Source: Agrypnia vestita (lineage: Eukaryota > Arthropoda > Insecta > Trichoptera > Phryganeidae). Taken from it: 64,000 nucleotides of DNA. Location: positions 62,001 to 126,000 of the forward strand of contig JADDOH010004258.1 in NCBI GenBank assembly GCA_016648135.1. The letters run 5' to 3'. This document shows positions 47,301 through 58,035 of the stretch, piece by piece. The position numbers and the translations under genes are program-made. Positions within the stretch are counted from its first letter, which is position 1, and each line of letters begins with the position of its first letter. The notes under the pieces are model-generated. The model made no database searches. It was given only the letters and a program-made list of their open reading frames with translations, and was not told the origin of the DNA.

Positions 47301-50300
47301 TAATGGATTATTACATATTTAACAAAGTTGATATAATAATATATACATACTAACAAATGCTTTTTCTCTTTCTTTTCATGTAATCTATCTGTTCTGCATA
47401 CCCTTCACTCAAATCACAAAAATGAAAAACGGAATATAATGCGCGTTGTACATTTCGCTTGTATTTAATCATAATTTGGACAATAATCAACATCATCAAA
47501 TAAACGATAACAAATCATTTGAAAAACTAACACCCAAAAATGCTGGCAATGAACATAATGAGGCAATGTTATTCAAATGTTTGCGCCAAATAAATGGAAA
47601 ACCGCGCTTGGCAAAATGGAAATAATAGGTGCTTCGCAATAACTGCCGCGTTTGGTACGACTGGTCGTACGTGGTGGCATGGTGCGGTGTTGGATTGTGC
47701 CTGGTCTCTGCCATCTTGTTTTCATCGGCGGCCATTTGCCTGAGAGGCGAACGTGAGAAGGAGGAGGCCCTGAACATGCAATACCTCATGCCTGGTATGT
47801 CTGTTAAACAATGTTGCCATATTGCTAAAAGTGACAGGCAAAAATTTAAAAAGTTATGAAAAAGGGCAAATCCAAAATTAAATTCTTATTTTTATGACCA
47901 TGAATGATTAATTACTCTCATTTATCTAAAATCGAATAAGAATACTTATATTTTACTTTTAGCACTTTTAGCAATAAGGCGATTATAAGTATACAGCAAA
48001 AAATTTGTAATGTACTTTATTGTTCTTATTAATGAAAATTATTTTCAGTTAGTTTATACATATTGGATTCATATCATATATGTAGTGTGACCATTAAACC
48101 CTTTAATTAAAAGTCTTATTAAAGAGTAGGTAATTCAAATACAAAACTTGTGTGGTTCTTATTTTCAATATTATTTCTTTATAAAATTCAGCGAGTATGT
48201 GTCAACTATTTGGAGGTCGTTCAGCTGCTATTAACCAAAAATTATATTTCTAAAAAATTATAAATTGCGAAGATTTCGAATGGTTAATTCGGTGAAAAAA
48301 AGGCATGTTTTCAAAATTTTTTTTTTGTCAATACAGGTAGTGCTAGTTTGTTTACTTAATTTCCATATAATAATACATTATTTAAACATTATTTTTTTAA
48401 ATTTTCATTGTAAACTATTTATATTTGAGCGAGTTGCAGTGAATCTCCGGAAGGGCCTTGTGTTGTTTTGCGGTATACATCATAACTCGTATCAGAATCA
48501 TCTGAAACAAAAAAAAACAAAATGCACTTGTTAAAGGAGATTTTTCTAGAGGTAATCTCGTGAATTTTTTTTTTCGATTTTTCTACTTTTGGTAGGAAAC
48601 CAAAAGACCGATTTTCGCTAAAAAAATCGGCCAATTTGTTGCCTTGTTTCAGAAAAACGCTTTAAAGTTGTGCACACTATAAAATTCAAAATAAAACTCA
48701 ACAATTCTTTTATACTTACACATAGTCGTCGATGCCAGGTCCATACAGCAAAGAGCTGGGTAGCTGAGGGACACACTGACACACTGACACACACACACAC
48801 TGCTCGGGTGAGCAGGTATAGAAAATCAGTCTGAGCATCACTCAAATATTCATAACTTCGTTAATTTTGCTCCGATTGACTTGAAATGTTGACACAATAT
48901 TCCTGCGATGTTATACATTCATTTAAAAGATTAAAAATAAAATACAAAAAAAAAAAAAATTAAAAACCTTACCCCCCTTAATAGCAGTGTTGAGCACTTG
49001 GGTATGTGGGTGCTCTACCTGAGATAAGCCTATCGGTACTAAAAATAATAAATATCATCCTGGTAATATAATACTATCATCATAACTTACTCCGGGAAAA
49101 GCTATACAAGTTTTTCGGAACATTTGGTATATCTAATGAAGATAACTGTCACTGAGATTATGGTGATAAAAATATAGATAATTAATCTGCTCAAGATCTT
49201 ATTTCTTAGGAAATTCATACAAAATAAATTATTTTAGAAATTCATTTCTCCATTCAAATTTAACTATGCTGAGCGACTTTTAAATAGCACTTAATTTCAC
49301 ACAAAAAGAAGAATAATTATATTTTAACACATAATATTTATTATAAGGATCACTTAGCTGATACATACAAAACTTTGTTAAATTTAACAATAAATAATTA
49401 TTTATTTAAATTTTATGGAAAAGTGCCTTTTTTCAAAACAAAACAAACATTAAAATGAAACATCTGCACAGTTTCCTCATGGCGGTATATGCATTATCAC
49501 TTTCTGGTGCACATGGTCACCTTTGAATGCAATTTGCATGATTTTATTTCATGTTTGGAAGTAGGACTTTCATGCACTTGTAAAAATATATTACATGTCA
49601 TATTTATATATGTATATGTAGATGCGAGGGGTTTTGTTACTTAGAAAATTTACATATTTATTTTTTGGTGTACATGTTATTACATATCTTTTAGTAGATT
49701 TTTGTGACATATTATAAATATTTTTTATTTCAGTAAGGTCTTTGATATATTTCAATATAAAAATTAATTTCTGTTGTATACTCAATTATAAAAACAATAT
49801 TTTCAATGAAAACTTAATAGAAACTAATCTAATTTTGGATTAATGTAAATTTTTTATTATACTGATTTTTGAAATTTGATCCAATAGTAATATATTTTTT
49901 GTTACATAGTGTACCCGCAAAAGCAGCAGTATGCGTACGCAGGGTACCCACCACAGCATTATCCTCCCGGACCCTACTACCACGGATCTCAGTATGGCCC
50001 GTACAACTACTGAGGATCGGCGCAACTCAACCCCGAAGCACCACTCCATCATCCCTCACTCCGATACGCACATACCATGCAGTCGGAATCATCAGATTCA
50101 TCGCTTTCCAATTCCTTAGCCAGCTATCATTCATCTAATGAAAACAAGTACTCCAGTCAGACCATGGCAGGGTCACAGAGAATTACATTTAGAAAACCGT
50201 TAAAGGATGATCCTTCCACATCTGCAACTAATTCCCTGTACAGATCTTCTAAATACACAGCAAATGCTATTAGCAATCTTTCGATGATTGAAGAAAACCC

Positions 50301-50745
50301 ATCCATGTGCAATCATTACAGATCTGGGAGTTACATGACTAAATCACAAAGCGTTCCATCCATTTCCGGCAATCACATGACGAAGGCAAATAATGTCAAG
50401 AAAGATAGAACTTTTTATTCTGCGACACTCAATCGTCCGACGCCCGAAGGAAATTACGAAGTACCGGTCAATGATAATTATGAGAGAACAAATTATTATC
50501 GTAGGCATTCGTCGGAAAATCCATATTATATTTTAAGACCGCATGAAATGGATGAACGATTTTATGGCAGTAGGCAAGTTTATAATGGCCATGTAGCCAA
50601 TCCTCTTCCGAGGTCACAAGGTACTATGAGGAGAATGTATCATCCCACGGACATGAGGTCCGTGAGGGTTCCCCCCGAGGGATACTTGGTAGACTTGCCG
50701 CCGCTGGTGGCGTACAATAATTTGTATCTGGCATTCTTGTACTGA
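41243..50745 (+). CDS. Claudin-like four-TM protein, 5' part not found
   Basis: The exons 41,243-41,348, 44,403-44,545, 45,445-45,542, then 46,334-46,499 or 47,629-47,794, then 49,910-50,013 join in frame with GT-AG introns. The protein has an ECL1 remnant with a single Cys and NVT glycosylation site; a helix (ARSTVALFIVAFFSVFVAFW); a helix (ATAILMLVTCLLAAGAMALW); a second loop HGVEYYEKDKIVGEEYYQQW; a fourth helix in the alternative exon; and a short Tyr/Pro/Gln-rich tail ending GPYNY. This topology fits the PMP22/EMP/claudin superfamily, which forms septate or tight junctions or acts as membrane adaptors. TM1 and the claudin W..LW signature are missing because the first coding exon was not located. 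No orthologue is named. The frame continues past the TGA to 50,745. Confidence 0.82.
41810..41955. repeat. Palindromic TATATGTATATACATA array
   Basis: Repeated self-complementary blocks of about 30 bp (ATACATATGTATATATGTAT) occur four or more times. Confidence 0.85.
42786..43004 (+). pseudogene. N-terminal transposon ORF fragment
   Basis: After AAA ATGG the frame reads MASPRVNIVERGIIHMNKG, then KRTSNVLNWKDIKANKLKDAG and KECLSRKNII, ending TGA at 43,002. The pattern K-R-x-x-N-x-x-x-W-(7-8)-K-(L/R)-x-(D/N)-(A/S)-G-K-x-(Y/C)-(V/L)-S-R-K is one I associate with proteins of uncharacterised insect transposons. It is basic and likely DNA-binding, but that is inference. The catalytic part is not seen. 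Confidence 0.5.
43377..43666 (+). pseudogene. C-terminal transposon ORF fragment
   Basis: Two frames joined by a shift near 43,505 read SSLPTDDPITIRARTFHKEL and then MEKNHVVKEPGTNFHEF and NKAAKLKDLDDICDFMLDEH before TAA at 43,664. It lies inside the TIR pair and probably is the tail of the same ORF. No catalytic motif was identified. Confidence 0.4.
44403..44545 (+). CDS. Claudin-like gene, TM2 and start of TM3 exon
   Basis: Begins after GATTCCAG and ends ACAT|GTGAGT. Encodes (R)LHMARSTVALFIVAFFSVF and the GVVGCWKRSPGNVTATAI turn, leading into TM3. Enters phase 2, leaves phase 1. Confidence 0.9.
44872..44990 (-). repeat. SINE copy, minus strand, in an intron
   Basis: ATAGAAATGCGAGCACGGAA, TACGTGTCACATCAATATTC and TTTTCAAACTAAGCTAAACG are the inverse of the SINE body at 18,861-19,049. 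The head is truncated after AACTTGCTGG. Confidence 0.75.
45445..45542 (+). CDS. Claudin-like gene, TM3 and second-loop exon
   Basis: Starts after ATTCACAG, ends AACAGC|GTAAGT. Encodes (C)LLAAGAMALWHGVEYYE and KDKIVGEEYYQQWNS. Enters phase 1 and leaves phase 0, which is what both versions of the next exon need. Confidence 0.9.
46334..46499 (+). CDS. Claudin-like gene, exon 4 version a
   Basis: 166 nt between GAATACAG and CAG|GTTAGG. Encodes VLQDNASVWYDWSYILAW, a fourth membrane helix (MSVAVFFMSSVMFFC) and a basic tail KEKRKEQASNVQYIMP. It adds an NAS glycosylation site in the second loop. Its acceptor has a weak pyrimidine tract. Confidence 0.88.
46500..47628 (+). other. Intron between the alternative exons
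   Basis: 1,129 bp of AT-rich sequence. TCGTCTTCTTCTTCTTCTAA at 46,533 is a pyrimidine-rich tract directly downstream of exon 4a, of the type that can bind splicing repressors. No repeat or second gene seen. Confidence 0.5.
47629..47794 (+). CDS. Claudin-like gene, exon 4 version b
   Basis: Also 166 nt, between AATAATAG and CTG|GTATGT. Encodes VLRNNCRVWYDWSYVVAW, helix GVGLCLVSAILFSSAAIC, then REKEEALNMQYLMP. 27 of 55 residues equal version a, with the WYDWSY block unchanged. It has an extra Cys in the loop and lacks the NAS site. The acceptor is purine-rich, hence probably weak and regulated. Confidence 0.88.
47795..49909 (+). other. Last intron with repeat fragments
   Basis: A repeat fragment lies on the minus strand at about 48,419-48,560, with an (AC)n run at 48,769-48,800. 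The frames seen in it look like repeat translation, not exons. Confidence 0.5.
49910..50013 (+). CDS. Claudin-like gene, last exon up to first stop
   Basis: After TTGTTACATAG the frame gives (V)YPQKQQYAYAGYPPQHYPP and GPYYHGSQYGPYNY and stops at TGA (50,011-50,013). The Tyr/Gln/Pro-rich tail is cytoplasmic in the four-TM model. Confidence 0.88.
50014..50745 (+). CDS. C-terminal extension in frame after the TGA
   Basis: The same frame remains open for 243 codons after TGA-G and ends at TGA 50,743-50,745. The peptide is rich in Ser, Asn, Tyr and Arg, looks disordered, and has phosphorylation-like stretches (SESSDSSLSNSLASYHSSNE, RRHSSENPYYI) and a proline-rich end (VPPEGYLVDLPPL) finishing AFLY. 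It has no membrane helix. Possible routes are readthrough of the TGA; splicing to an AG at 50,094-50,095, which joins the phase-1 donor in frame and skips the stop; or a second start at ATG 50,077. Codon composition looks coding. The route is inference. Confidence 0.6.
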   Translation, partial: GSAQLNPEAPLHHPSLRYAHTMQSESSDSSLSNSLASYHSSNENKYSSQTMAGSQRITFRKPLKDDPSTSATNSLYRSSKYTANAISNLSMIEENPSMCNHYRSGSYMTKSQSVPSISGNHMTKANNVKKDRTFYSATLNRPTPEGNYEVPVNDNYERTNYYRRHSSENPYYILRPHEMDERFYGSRQVYNGHVANPLPRSQGTMRRMYHPTDMRSVRVPPEGYLVDLPPLVAYNNLYLAFLY

Positions 50746-52600
50746 TCAATTTGAAAGTATTTTATTTGTATGAATGTTTGTTTCGATGGACTTATGATTA
50801 GGAGACGAGATATCTTGGAAAGCGTGTTGAATGGACATTGGAAAATATTATGCTTGTATTCCAGAAATTAACTTACAGTTTTAACATTCCTATTCATGAT
50901 TTGAGAATGGTGATGTTGCGTGGGGTTGATATCAAAATATGTAGTGAAAAACGTTTTGAATTTTGGTTATTAATAAAGTTGCGCCATAGATCGTAGAATT
51001 AAATCAAAATTATAGTTCTGTCCACAATTTATTGTTTAATTTTAATTTATTATCTCTACTTTAAATATTCACTGACAAAGCTGCAGCCCAGCTATCTATC
51101 TGAGATTAATAATGTGCCTGGACATTACATAAACTCTGTGTTCGTTACAGTTTATATTTCCTTTTCGTTTATGCTGAAACTGATAGTAATTAAAATAATT
51201 GATATAGTTTGATATTGAAATTTAATGTAAGAATTGAGTAATTCAAAGGCTTTTCACATTAATAGGTTGGTATTTTTGTTTCAGAAATGTCAAAACTGTG
51301 ATAAGAAATCCCTTTGTAATATTATTAAGTGTAATCTCTATCCTTCAGGTTTAAATTAAGAAAAATTTATGAGTGGACACCTAACACTTACATCAATCAG
51401 AATTTATTAATAATAAATGTGCCTTTTTAATGAAAATTTAAATATTAGAAAAACACAAATGTCGTCATGTTTCAAAATGTTATACATTTTGATAATAATT
51501 TTGTTAAAATGCTTGTCATACATGTCATTCAAAAACTTGGAGGTAATTATTGTTTTTGTCATTTTGATAAAAAATAAATAAAAAATACGGAGAAGTTTTT
51601 TTTAATACATTGATTTGTTATTATTTTTGTGCTAAATAAAGTGGTAAGTATTTTTATAACTTATAAATATGGATAGAAAGAGGACTGTATGATTGACATG
51701 TTTATAAGATAATTTATATAATTATAGTTACTTAATAAGACTTATTATTTTTCAGTTGAATTATTACTCTCTGACATCTCTATGAAAATTATTTAATCGT
51801 TATTTCAGATATTTGTAACTGAATTTCTAATATTATGTACAGAAGAGTGTTACCATACTCATTTAACTATTTGTTGACATTTTGTGTTATGCAAATATTT
51901 ATTGATATTATAAGCACCCCACACGCAATTAAAACAAAACACACATTTACGTTTTTTTCTGCAATGTTTATAATGTACAGCTAAATATATCATTTATAAA
52001 AAGTAGTTTTTGGTGGCCGTTTGGAAAAGAGAGAAATTTATATTTTCAAATTATTCCGTTGAAAATCGGCACGAATATATTTTGCATTAATAAAAAACAA
52101 ATGATTATTTTTTACCTGACTGATCTGAGCAATTTCATTCCTCAGTATTGTTACGATGAAAAAACAAAACCTTACAAATATTGTAAAATTGTCTTACATA
52201 TTTAATTTAGTTTGTCTCTCTTCTACTGTCAGGCTTTATTCAACGAGTCAGATTTCCAAGATTCTAGTTTGTTTAATATGATTTATGTGCTCGAGTTTGT
52301 ATGGCTGTGACATTACACTAACGTTAATCGATGTAAATTTTCCGCGATTAAATATTTAAATACAGGTATATTTAGTAGGTATATTACAAATGAGATAATT
52401 AAATACGGATGAGATACATTTATAAATTAAGCTATGTGTGATCTGAGACAATCCTCTATTGTTCGTTAATTGTCACCGCATAAGAACTTGAGCACAGATA
52501 TTAGTTCAATTAAGTTTATGTAAAAATAAGAATTAAGCCTAATTTTATATGAATCAAATAAACATTAAAGTTAAATAAAAGTATTTAATAAAATAATAAG
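50746..52600 (+). other. Probable 3' UTR of the claudin-like gene
   Basis: AT-rich, no frames, with AATAAA at about 51,640 and a cluster at 52,555-52,590 (CAAATAAACATT, TTAAATAAAAG, TTTAATAAAATAATAAG). The cluster is the likeliest poly(A) region. Confidence 0.45.
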
Positions 52601-53187
52601 ACGTTTTATTTATGGAATGTTTTTATTTGTTACAAAATATATTAATGTTTCACACTCATCACAAAGAGTACTTACATACTATAATATGTACAAATGTTGG
52701 TTCAATTTTATAGATTAGAACTATATATATATATATATAACTATTGACTCCAACACAAATTGAAACTATAAAAAATGACATAGCAATGTTGACGGTAACG
52801 CTATACAGGAAATTTTATTTTTTGAAGGACTCCGCCTGAATTTCTGTGATTATTCGCAAGCGGGACAGTTACTTTGTTTTTCATCTGTCAAACAAATTGT
52901 TAAGTGACCTAATCAACAATAGCTAGTCATAGGTTTGCAACGACACAGGTTTTTATGTTCTTATTGATATTACATTGCGAATATGATCCATCATTGTTGG
53001 ACCATCGCTTGCTTGTGTAAGGTCACGCTAAATATTTCTTGACCAACGTAACTTGGCGTGCGGCGACTGTGGAACTAAAACCCACCCCGCCCGCATCCGG
53101 CGGTAGCCCCTCGCCCCGTCATTCAGTACAATTTTGTATTTGCTTGGGAGCTGTGACATCTTGATAACCAATATACACTGAATTATT
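52601..53187. other. No gene recognised
   Basis: (TA)n at 52,724-52,739. A GC-richer patch at 53,040-53,140 (CCCACCCCGCCCGCATCCGG) may belong to the transposon fragment that follows. Confidence 0.4.
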
Positions 53188-53342
53188 ATGTCCAAAACAT
53201 CCTAAACAGTCCGGGATGGTGCAAGAACAATTGTCAATGAAGTATTAAAGTTTTGCGAAGCTGAAAAAGCAAATAATGGACTGATATTACTGTCTGACAG
53301 TTTTACAGATAGAACGGCTACCATTACGGCTTGGTCTCTTTA
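53188..53342 (+). pseudogene. Probable transposase N-terminal fragment
   Basis: With one stop after MSKTS the frame reads ARTIVNEVLKFCEAEKANNG and then LILLSDSFTDRTATITAWSL. A helix-like VLKFC.EK.NNG(L) followed by R(T/A)A..TG-like text recalls the HTH start of some insect DNA-transposon proteins. It is short and broken; identity is tentative. Confidence 0.35.
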
Positions 53343-56094
53343 GAGCTACCTGACCAAATTTCTGTTAAAGGCTATGACACCGGTCACCGGACATTCTGTA
53401 GATTATGTATTGTGTAATACATTTACACCCTGACAACTTCTGTTACGCGACAGGGACGCCCTCCCTCGCACGCCAATTTATGGTGATCGCATTCTACATG
53501 TAAATATTGTAAAACTACTAGCGTGACACACTTACAATTTTGTATAAACAAAATTTAAGTGTATTGTATTCATAAATGAATGTAAAAAAATACATGAAAA
53601 ACTTAGAATTTTCAATTTTATTGATTATTAAAACATTCATATTGCATTCAAGTTAAGATAAATGTAAATAATTGAATTGTATTAATTTTATTATAATAAT
53701 AAATTAATTTATATAATTTTTTATTGAAGTAGATTGATGAATTACAGAAGTAGATTTAGATATATGTCACCATTTGTTAATCAAATAAATTATGATTATA
53801 ATATAAAAAACTACCAACGCAAAATCATACATATTCAGAGAATATAATTTCTTTTTATAGTAAATTTTGATTCACTGCGATGAGGTAAGTGGAATGCTGG
53901 GAGATATGAAAGCTTAATGGTGAAAGAAGCACTTGAAGGGACTCCTCTAACATCTTTCTCTTAGTTGGATATTCTTGTCAGTTAGCAGAAACAAACCCGA
54001 GACCATGTAACTCAATCCAATAAAGAAATTTGATTCATAATAAAACAGGAGTATGGATTCTATAAGAGTCTGATTCTAATAAGCGAATACTTAAAAAAAA
54101 GTAAAAAAAGTATAAAAAGTTTTTTTTCTATTTGGACCTAGTTCATTTTGTAAATAGTTTAAATTGACAACCTTGAAAACATTAATTTTTGTTTAATGTT
54201 ATGCATAACTTTATGTACCAAAAGCTTTGGTAAATAAATTTACAAACACACCTGGGCCACAGAAGACTAACGAGAAGTTTTTAAAGAAAAATAATATGGT
54301 GTGCATATATTAAAAAAAATTGTTGCATTATTAATACAAAACTAAATGTATTATTGAACTATTCTGATAATCGACTTCATTTAAAAAAGAAACACTTTTT
54401 TGAAACTAGATTTTGAAAAATCTCTAAATATGGAAAACATGGTGCAATTAAAAAACAACAATCGTGGTTTATAATTATGGCAAGAAAACACAAAGTTTAT
54501 GCACTACTTACGGAAAATACATTCACACAGTGCCTTTTTATTACACATTAACAAAAAAATACAATACATATTTAAGTACATAGTTCAATAGAAAAACCTA
54601 CCAAGACCTGATTTGTCAAATGAGAGATATTTCCGAGGACATGATTTAGAAAACCAAAGAAAATAGCTAGTATGAGGAGAATGTTGAGATGTGTTATTAT
54701 GTTGGGATGAGTTTTAAAAATGGACAACAAAGTATGATTTTGCAACTGAATATTGAGTTGGCATTGAATCCCCCTCAATTCGAACCCCGATAATTAAAAA
54801 TTTGTCATACTTCAGAACTTTATAACACACACGAGCCAAAATGTTGATTCTATAGTTGATTAACTCCGATAATTCAAAATAATTTTTAGACCCTTGCTCC
54901 ACAAATCAAGATATTTTATGTTATTTAAATCAATTTTTTCAACAAGTTATAAAAAACTAACAATGCAGGCCTTATTAATCGCGCTTGCACCCATGTGGGA
55001 TGTCCTTAATGTATTTTGCGGTATGTCTGTACGTATGTCTGTTTTATGGTACGTGCGTGGTACGCGATATAATATGTCTGGATAAGTCCTTTATCCAGAC
55101 ATATTATATCGCGATCCCTGAAATTGGGGAATCCTCTGTACGTTTTCTTCAGTTGGCTGCCTTGATACACGCTGCTGGCTGTGCGGATAATTATTTTGCG
55201 CCAATCACTCATACTTGGACGCGTTTTAAAATTGTTTTTCACTTTTTTAATACTCCCTCTTCGTTTAATTTTTTTTCTAATAACTGACCATTATTTCATA
55301 TGTTTGTGGACGACTGAATTTCTAATAACTGTGCTTGTGTCGGTCTGAATCAGAAAAAAGATAGAATAAAAGTTTGATTATAATTTTTTAAACGCATCCG
55401 ATTACGGCAATCCAAATGTAGATACATGCGCGGCGGGCCCGGATTTGGAGACTGGTCTCTTTCCGGTAAGACCGTGAAGGCTAACTTCCACATACTCTTC
55501 ACAAAACGAACACCTGTTTTCACGAGTTAAATGTTTTTCGAAAATTTCGCAATCAAATTGGGATATCAATTTTTTTGTTACTTGTATTTTGAATTACGCA
55601 TAGTTCAAAATGTTTTTTTTGGGTCCCTAGAATATCAAATTAATGTGGGTCTGCTGTAATAATGGTTGCTGTTTTGTGCTTCATATTCAAAATAGCAGTT
55701 TTTTTCGTGCACTGGTAAATTGGTCTTTTGTATTGAAATTAATTTTAAAACGGAAGTTGGTTGGTGAATTGTGAATGAAAAATGATTTATTACATAGATA
55801 AGGACTGTCAATCCACCTTATTCCCACTATAACAATGTTGTTATATTAATAAGATAAAAAATAAAGGGCGAAAACGTCAAGTTTTCATTTGACATTTCAC
55901 GTCGTGATTTTAGGTAGTAAGTATGTTTTTTACACTTGACTGACTATTTTTAATTTTAATTGTACCATTCAATTTTATTCATCAAACTACGCCAGCTACA
56001 TTTTCTAGCCTCTAATACTGACGGTTCGATGACTAATAAAATAGCTTTATAACAAACAAATTACAGTTATTACTAAATATTGAAATAAATGCTA
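53343..56094. other. Spacer between the two convergent genes
   Basis: AT-rich sequence with the perfect hairpin at 55,063-55,113 and a GC-richer fragment at about 55,400-55,500. The 100-codon frames around 54,985-55,290 overlap on both strands across the hairpin and are not called. Confidence 0.45.
55063..55113. repeat. Perfect 23-bp hairpin
   Basis: CGCGATATAATATGTCTGGA(TAA) is followed by GTCCT and then the exact inverse, TTATCCAGACATATTATATC(GCG). The arms show no visible mismatch. Confidence 0.85.
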
Positions 56095-56360
56095 TCAAAG
56101 AGCCGTGTCTATCAGGGGTCCTGGATTAGCTAGAGCATTTTTTCTCTCCTGGACTGCGTTGACGAGTTTTCTGTAAGGACCGAGGGGCAACCCGAGGGAT
56201 TTCATGTCAGTCTCCGTGAGCAGCATAAGAGAGTCCAGGTCTATCTGTTCCTGCAGCAGTTTGGGCGCATACTGGGCCAGACCCCAGGCAGCCAGGAACC
56301 TTTGCAGAGCTGCGGCGCCCGACTCTTCCTCTCCTTCATCCGACGATCCCGAAGAACTTT
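56095..56360 (-). CDS. Sans: Sans last exon: SAM domain and PDZ ligand
   Basis: After TTTTTTTTTCAG it encodes an acidic Ser/Glu run (SSSGSSDEGEEES), then LQRFLAAWGLAQYAPKLLQE, IDLDSLMLLTETDMKSLGLP and LGPYRKLVNAVQERK, ending GPLIDTAL-TGA. The last four residues, DTAL, are a class I PDZ ligand comparable to the DTEL end of vertebrate SANS. Confidence 0.95.
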
Positions 56361-58004
56361 CTGAAAAAAAAAAGGAATACGTTTTAAATTTTTTATGTAA
56401 GGTCATTCTAAAGAAGAATGTATGCAGATGAATCTTTGACCTAGTCCCGAGAGATTTGGTGGCAAAGTTTGGTATGCATCAGTCGGTTATTTTGTGCCGC
56501 ATAGAAAATGCAATAGATAAATGGTTAAGCACGCTCTGCATTAATTCTATACATCTCGTGAGTTTCAAGAGCTTGGTCTATGAAAACTATGTGAAATTCG
56601 ATCTATGTAAAATTTTCCTAATATATCACTCACTGATATTGGATAATATCAATGATTAAAAACTGACTTTAATCACCATTTCAATAGCACTGTTATTTAC
56701 AGTACAATAGTTATTAATAGTGATGGTTAAACCATTATTTTACCCAGTTACAGGTGTTACTGTTATTTGAGATTTATATCTGGTTGTATAGATGATTCGT
56801 AACTGAAATATGAGTGTTGTATAGTACCGATGGTTGCCCGTCGAATTGTGAAAATCAGTTATCAATCATTAATAATATCATATAAAAATCTCAAATGATG
56901 GTTATTGTGTAACCAGTTAAAATACCATCACTAGTTATTGATTATAGATCAATATTTTCCATATTTAATAGTATAATATAAACATTATTCGCTTCAAATA
57001 AAATCGTTAGCCAACTCCAGTTGAAAATTTGTTAATTGTGTGCAAGAACACATTACAAGCGTATTTAGACCACATGCTCTCATTGTATAAACAAATTTTA
57101 AACAGAATAGCAATGCCTCGTTAGCACTAACATCGTGGTTAAACACAAAGTTTTTCAAGTTAAATTTTTAGGCACGAAATAGCTATTGTGTTAATGATAG
57201 TGACTTTGAGATATCAGTGATTGACTCACAGTTTGTATTTTTGAGAACATTCATTATTATGAGCACACAATGCAATCCGTTATCTAAAATTTGGGATCAG
57301 ATAAATGATCTCACGGACCAAGTGCAAAGTTTACGTTTTATTAGATGTCATAGTTTTGAATATTTGTTTACAGTAATACAAATGTACTGTATATTAAGAT
57401 GGAGTAGTCTATTTGTTTTTCAATCTGCACTCATTAGATATGCTCTCACCTGTAAGTGTGTCATCGGACCAGCGAGGTTTAATGGACCTCTGTCGAGCGG
57501 CAAGCGAGCCAGCCGACCCTATGGACAGTTCTTCTCCGTGGGCACCCGGTGTTCCTCCAGGTGGCGGATGGCCGTGACCCGGGCTCATGGAGTTCAGGGT
57601 TGCTGTTATTGATCGTCTAGAAACAACACATTAATAAAAATCCACAATGGCTGAATAAAATGAAAAACATGTGAAATAAAATATTACAAATGACTGATTT
57701 TAATATGTGCAATTTTACACAGTACATATTTATAAAGGACGCAATAATGAAGCAGAAAAATTAATTACAGGGCTGTCTTTGAGGTTTTTTGTTCTGAATT
57801 TCATATACATATAATGTAATGTTTCCAAAGTAAGTTTGAAGAACTCTATATGTAATTATATGAATAAAAATAAAACACAAGTTTAAAATAAATTACGATG
57901 GAATTAATTGGTGAACGTTGCATTGTGTATCAGTGATCACTGAACCCAGCTCGTACGGGTTGTTAGCCCTGAGCCATTATATAAGTCTTCCATCCACTTT
58001 TCTC

Positions 58005-58035
<31 letters not shown>

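Noticed and set aside
49869..50138. 89-codon frame overlapping the claudin-like last exon
   Set aside because: Starts inside the intron; the phase set by both exon 4 versions selects a different frame. Kept only as a note on skip and alternative-acceptor isoforms.
57217..57612. 131-codon plus-strand frame
   Set aside because: Antisense of the Sans exon 57,450-57,616, whose splice sites and phase fit the gene.
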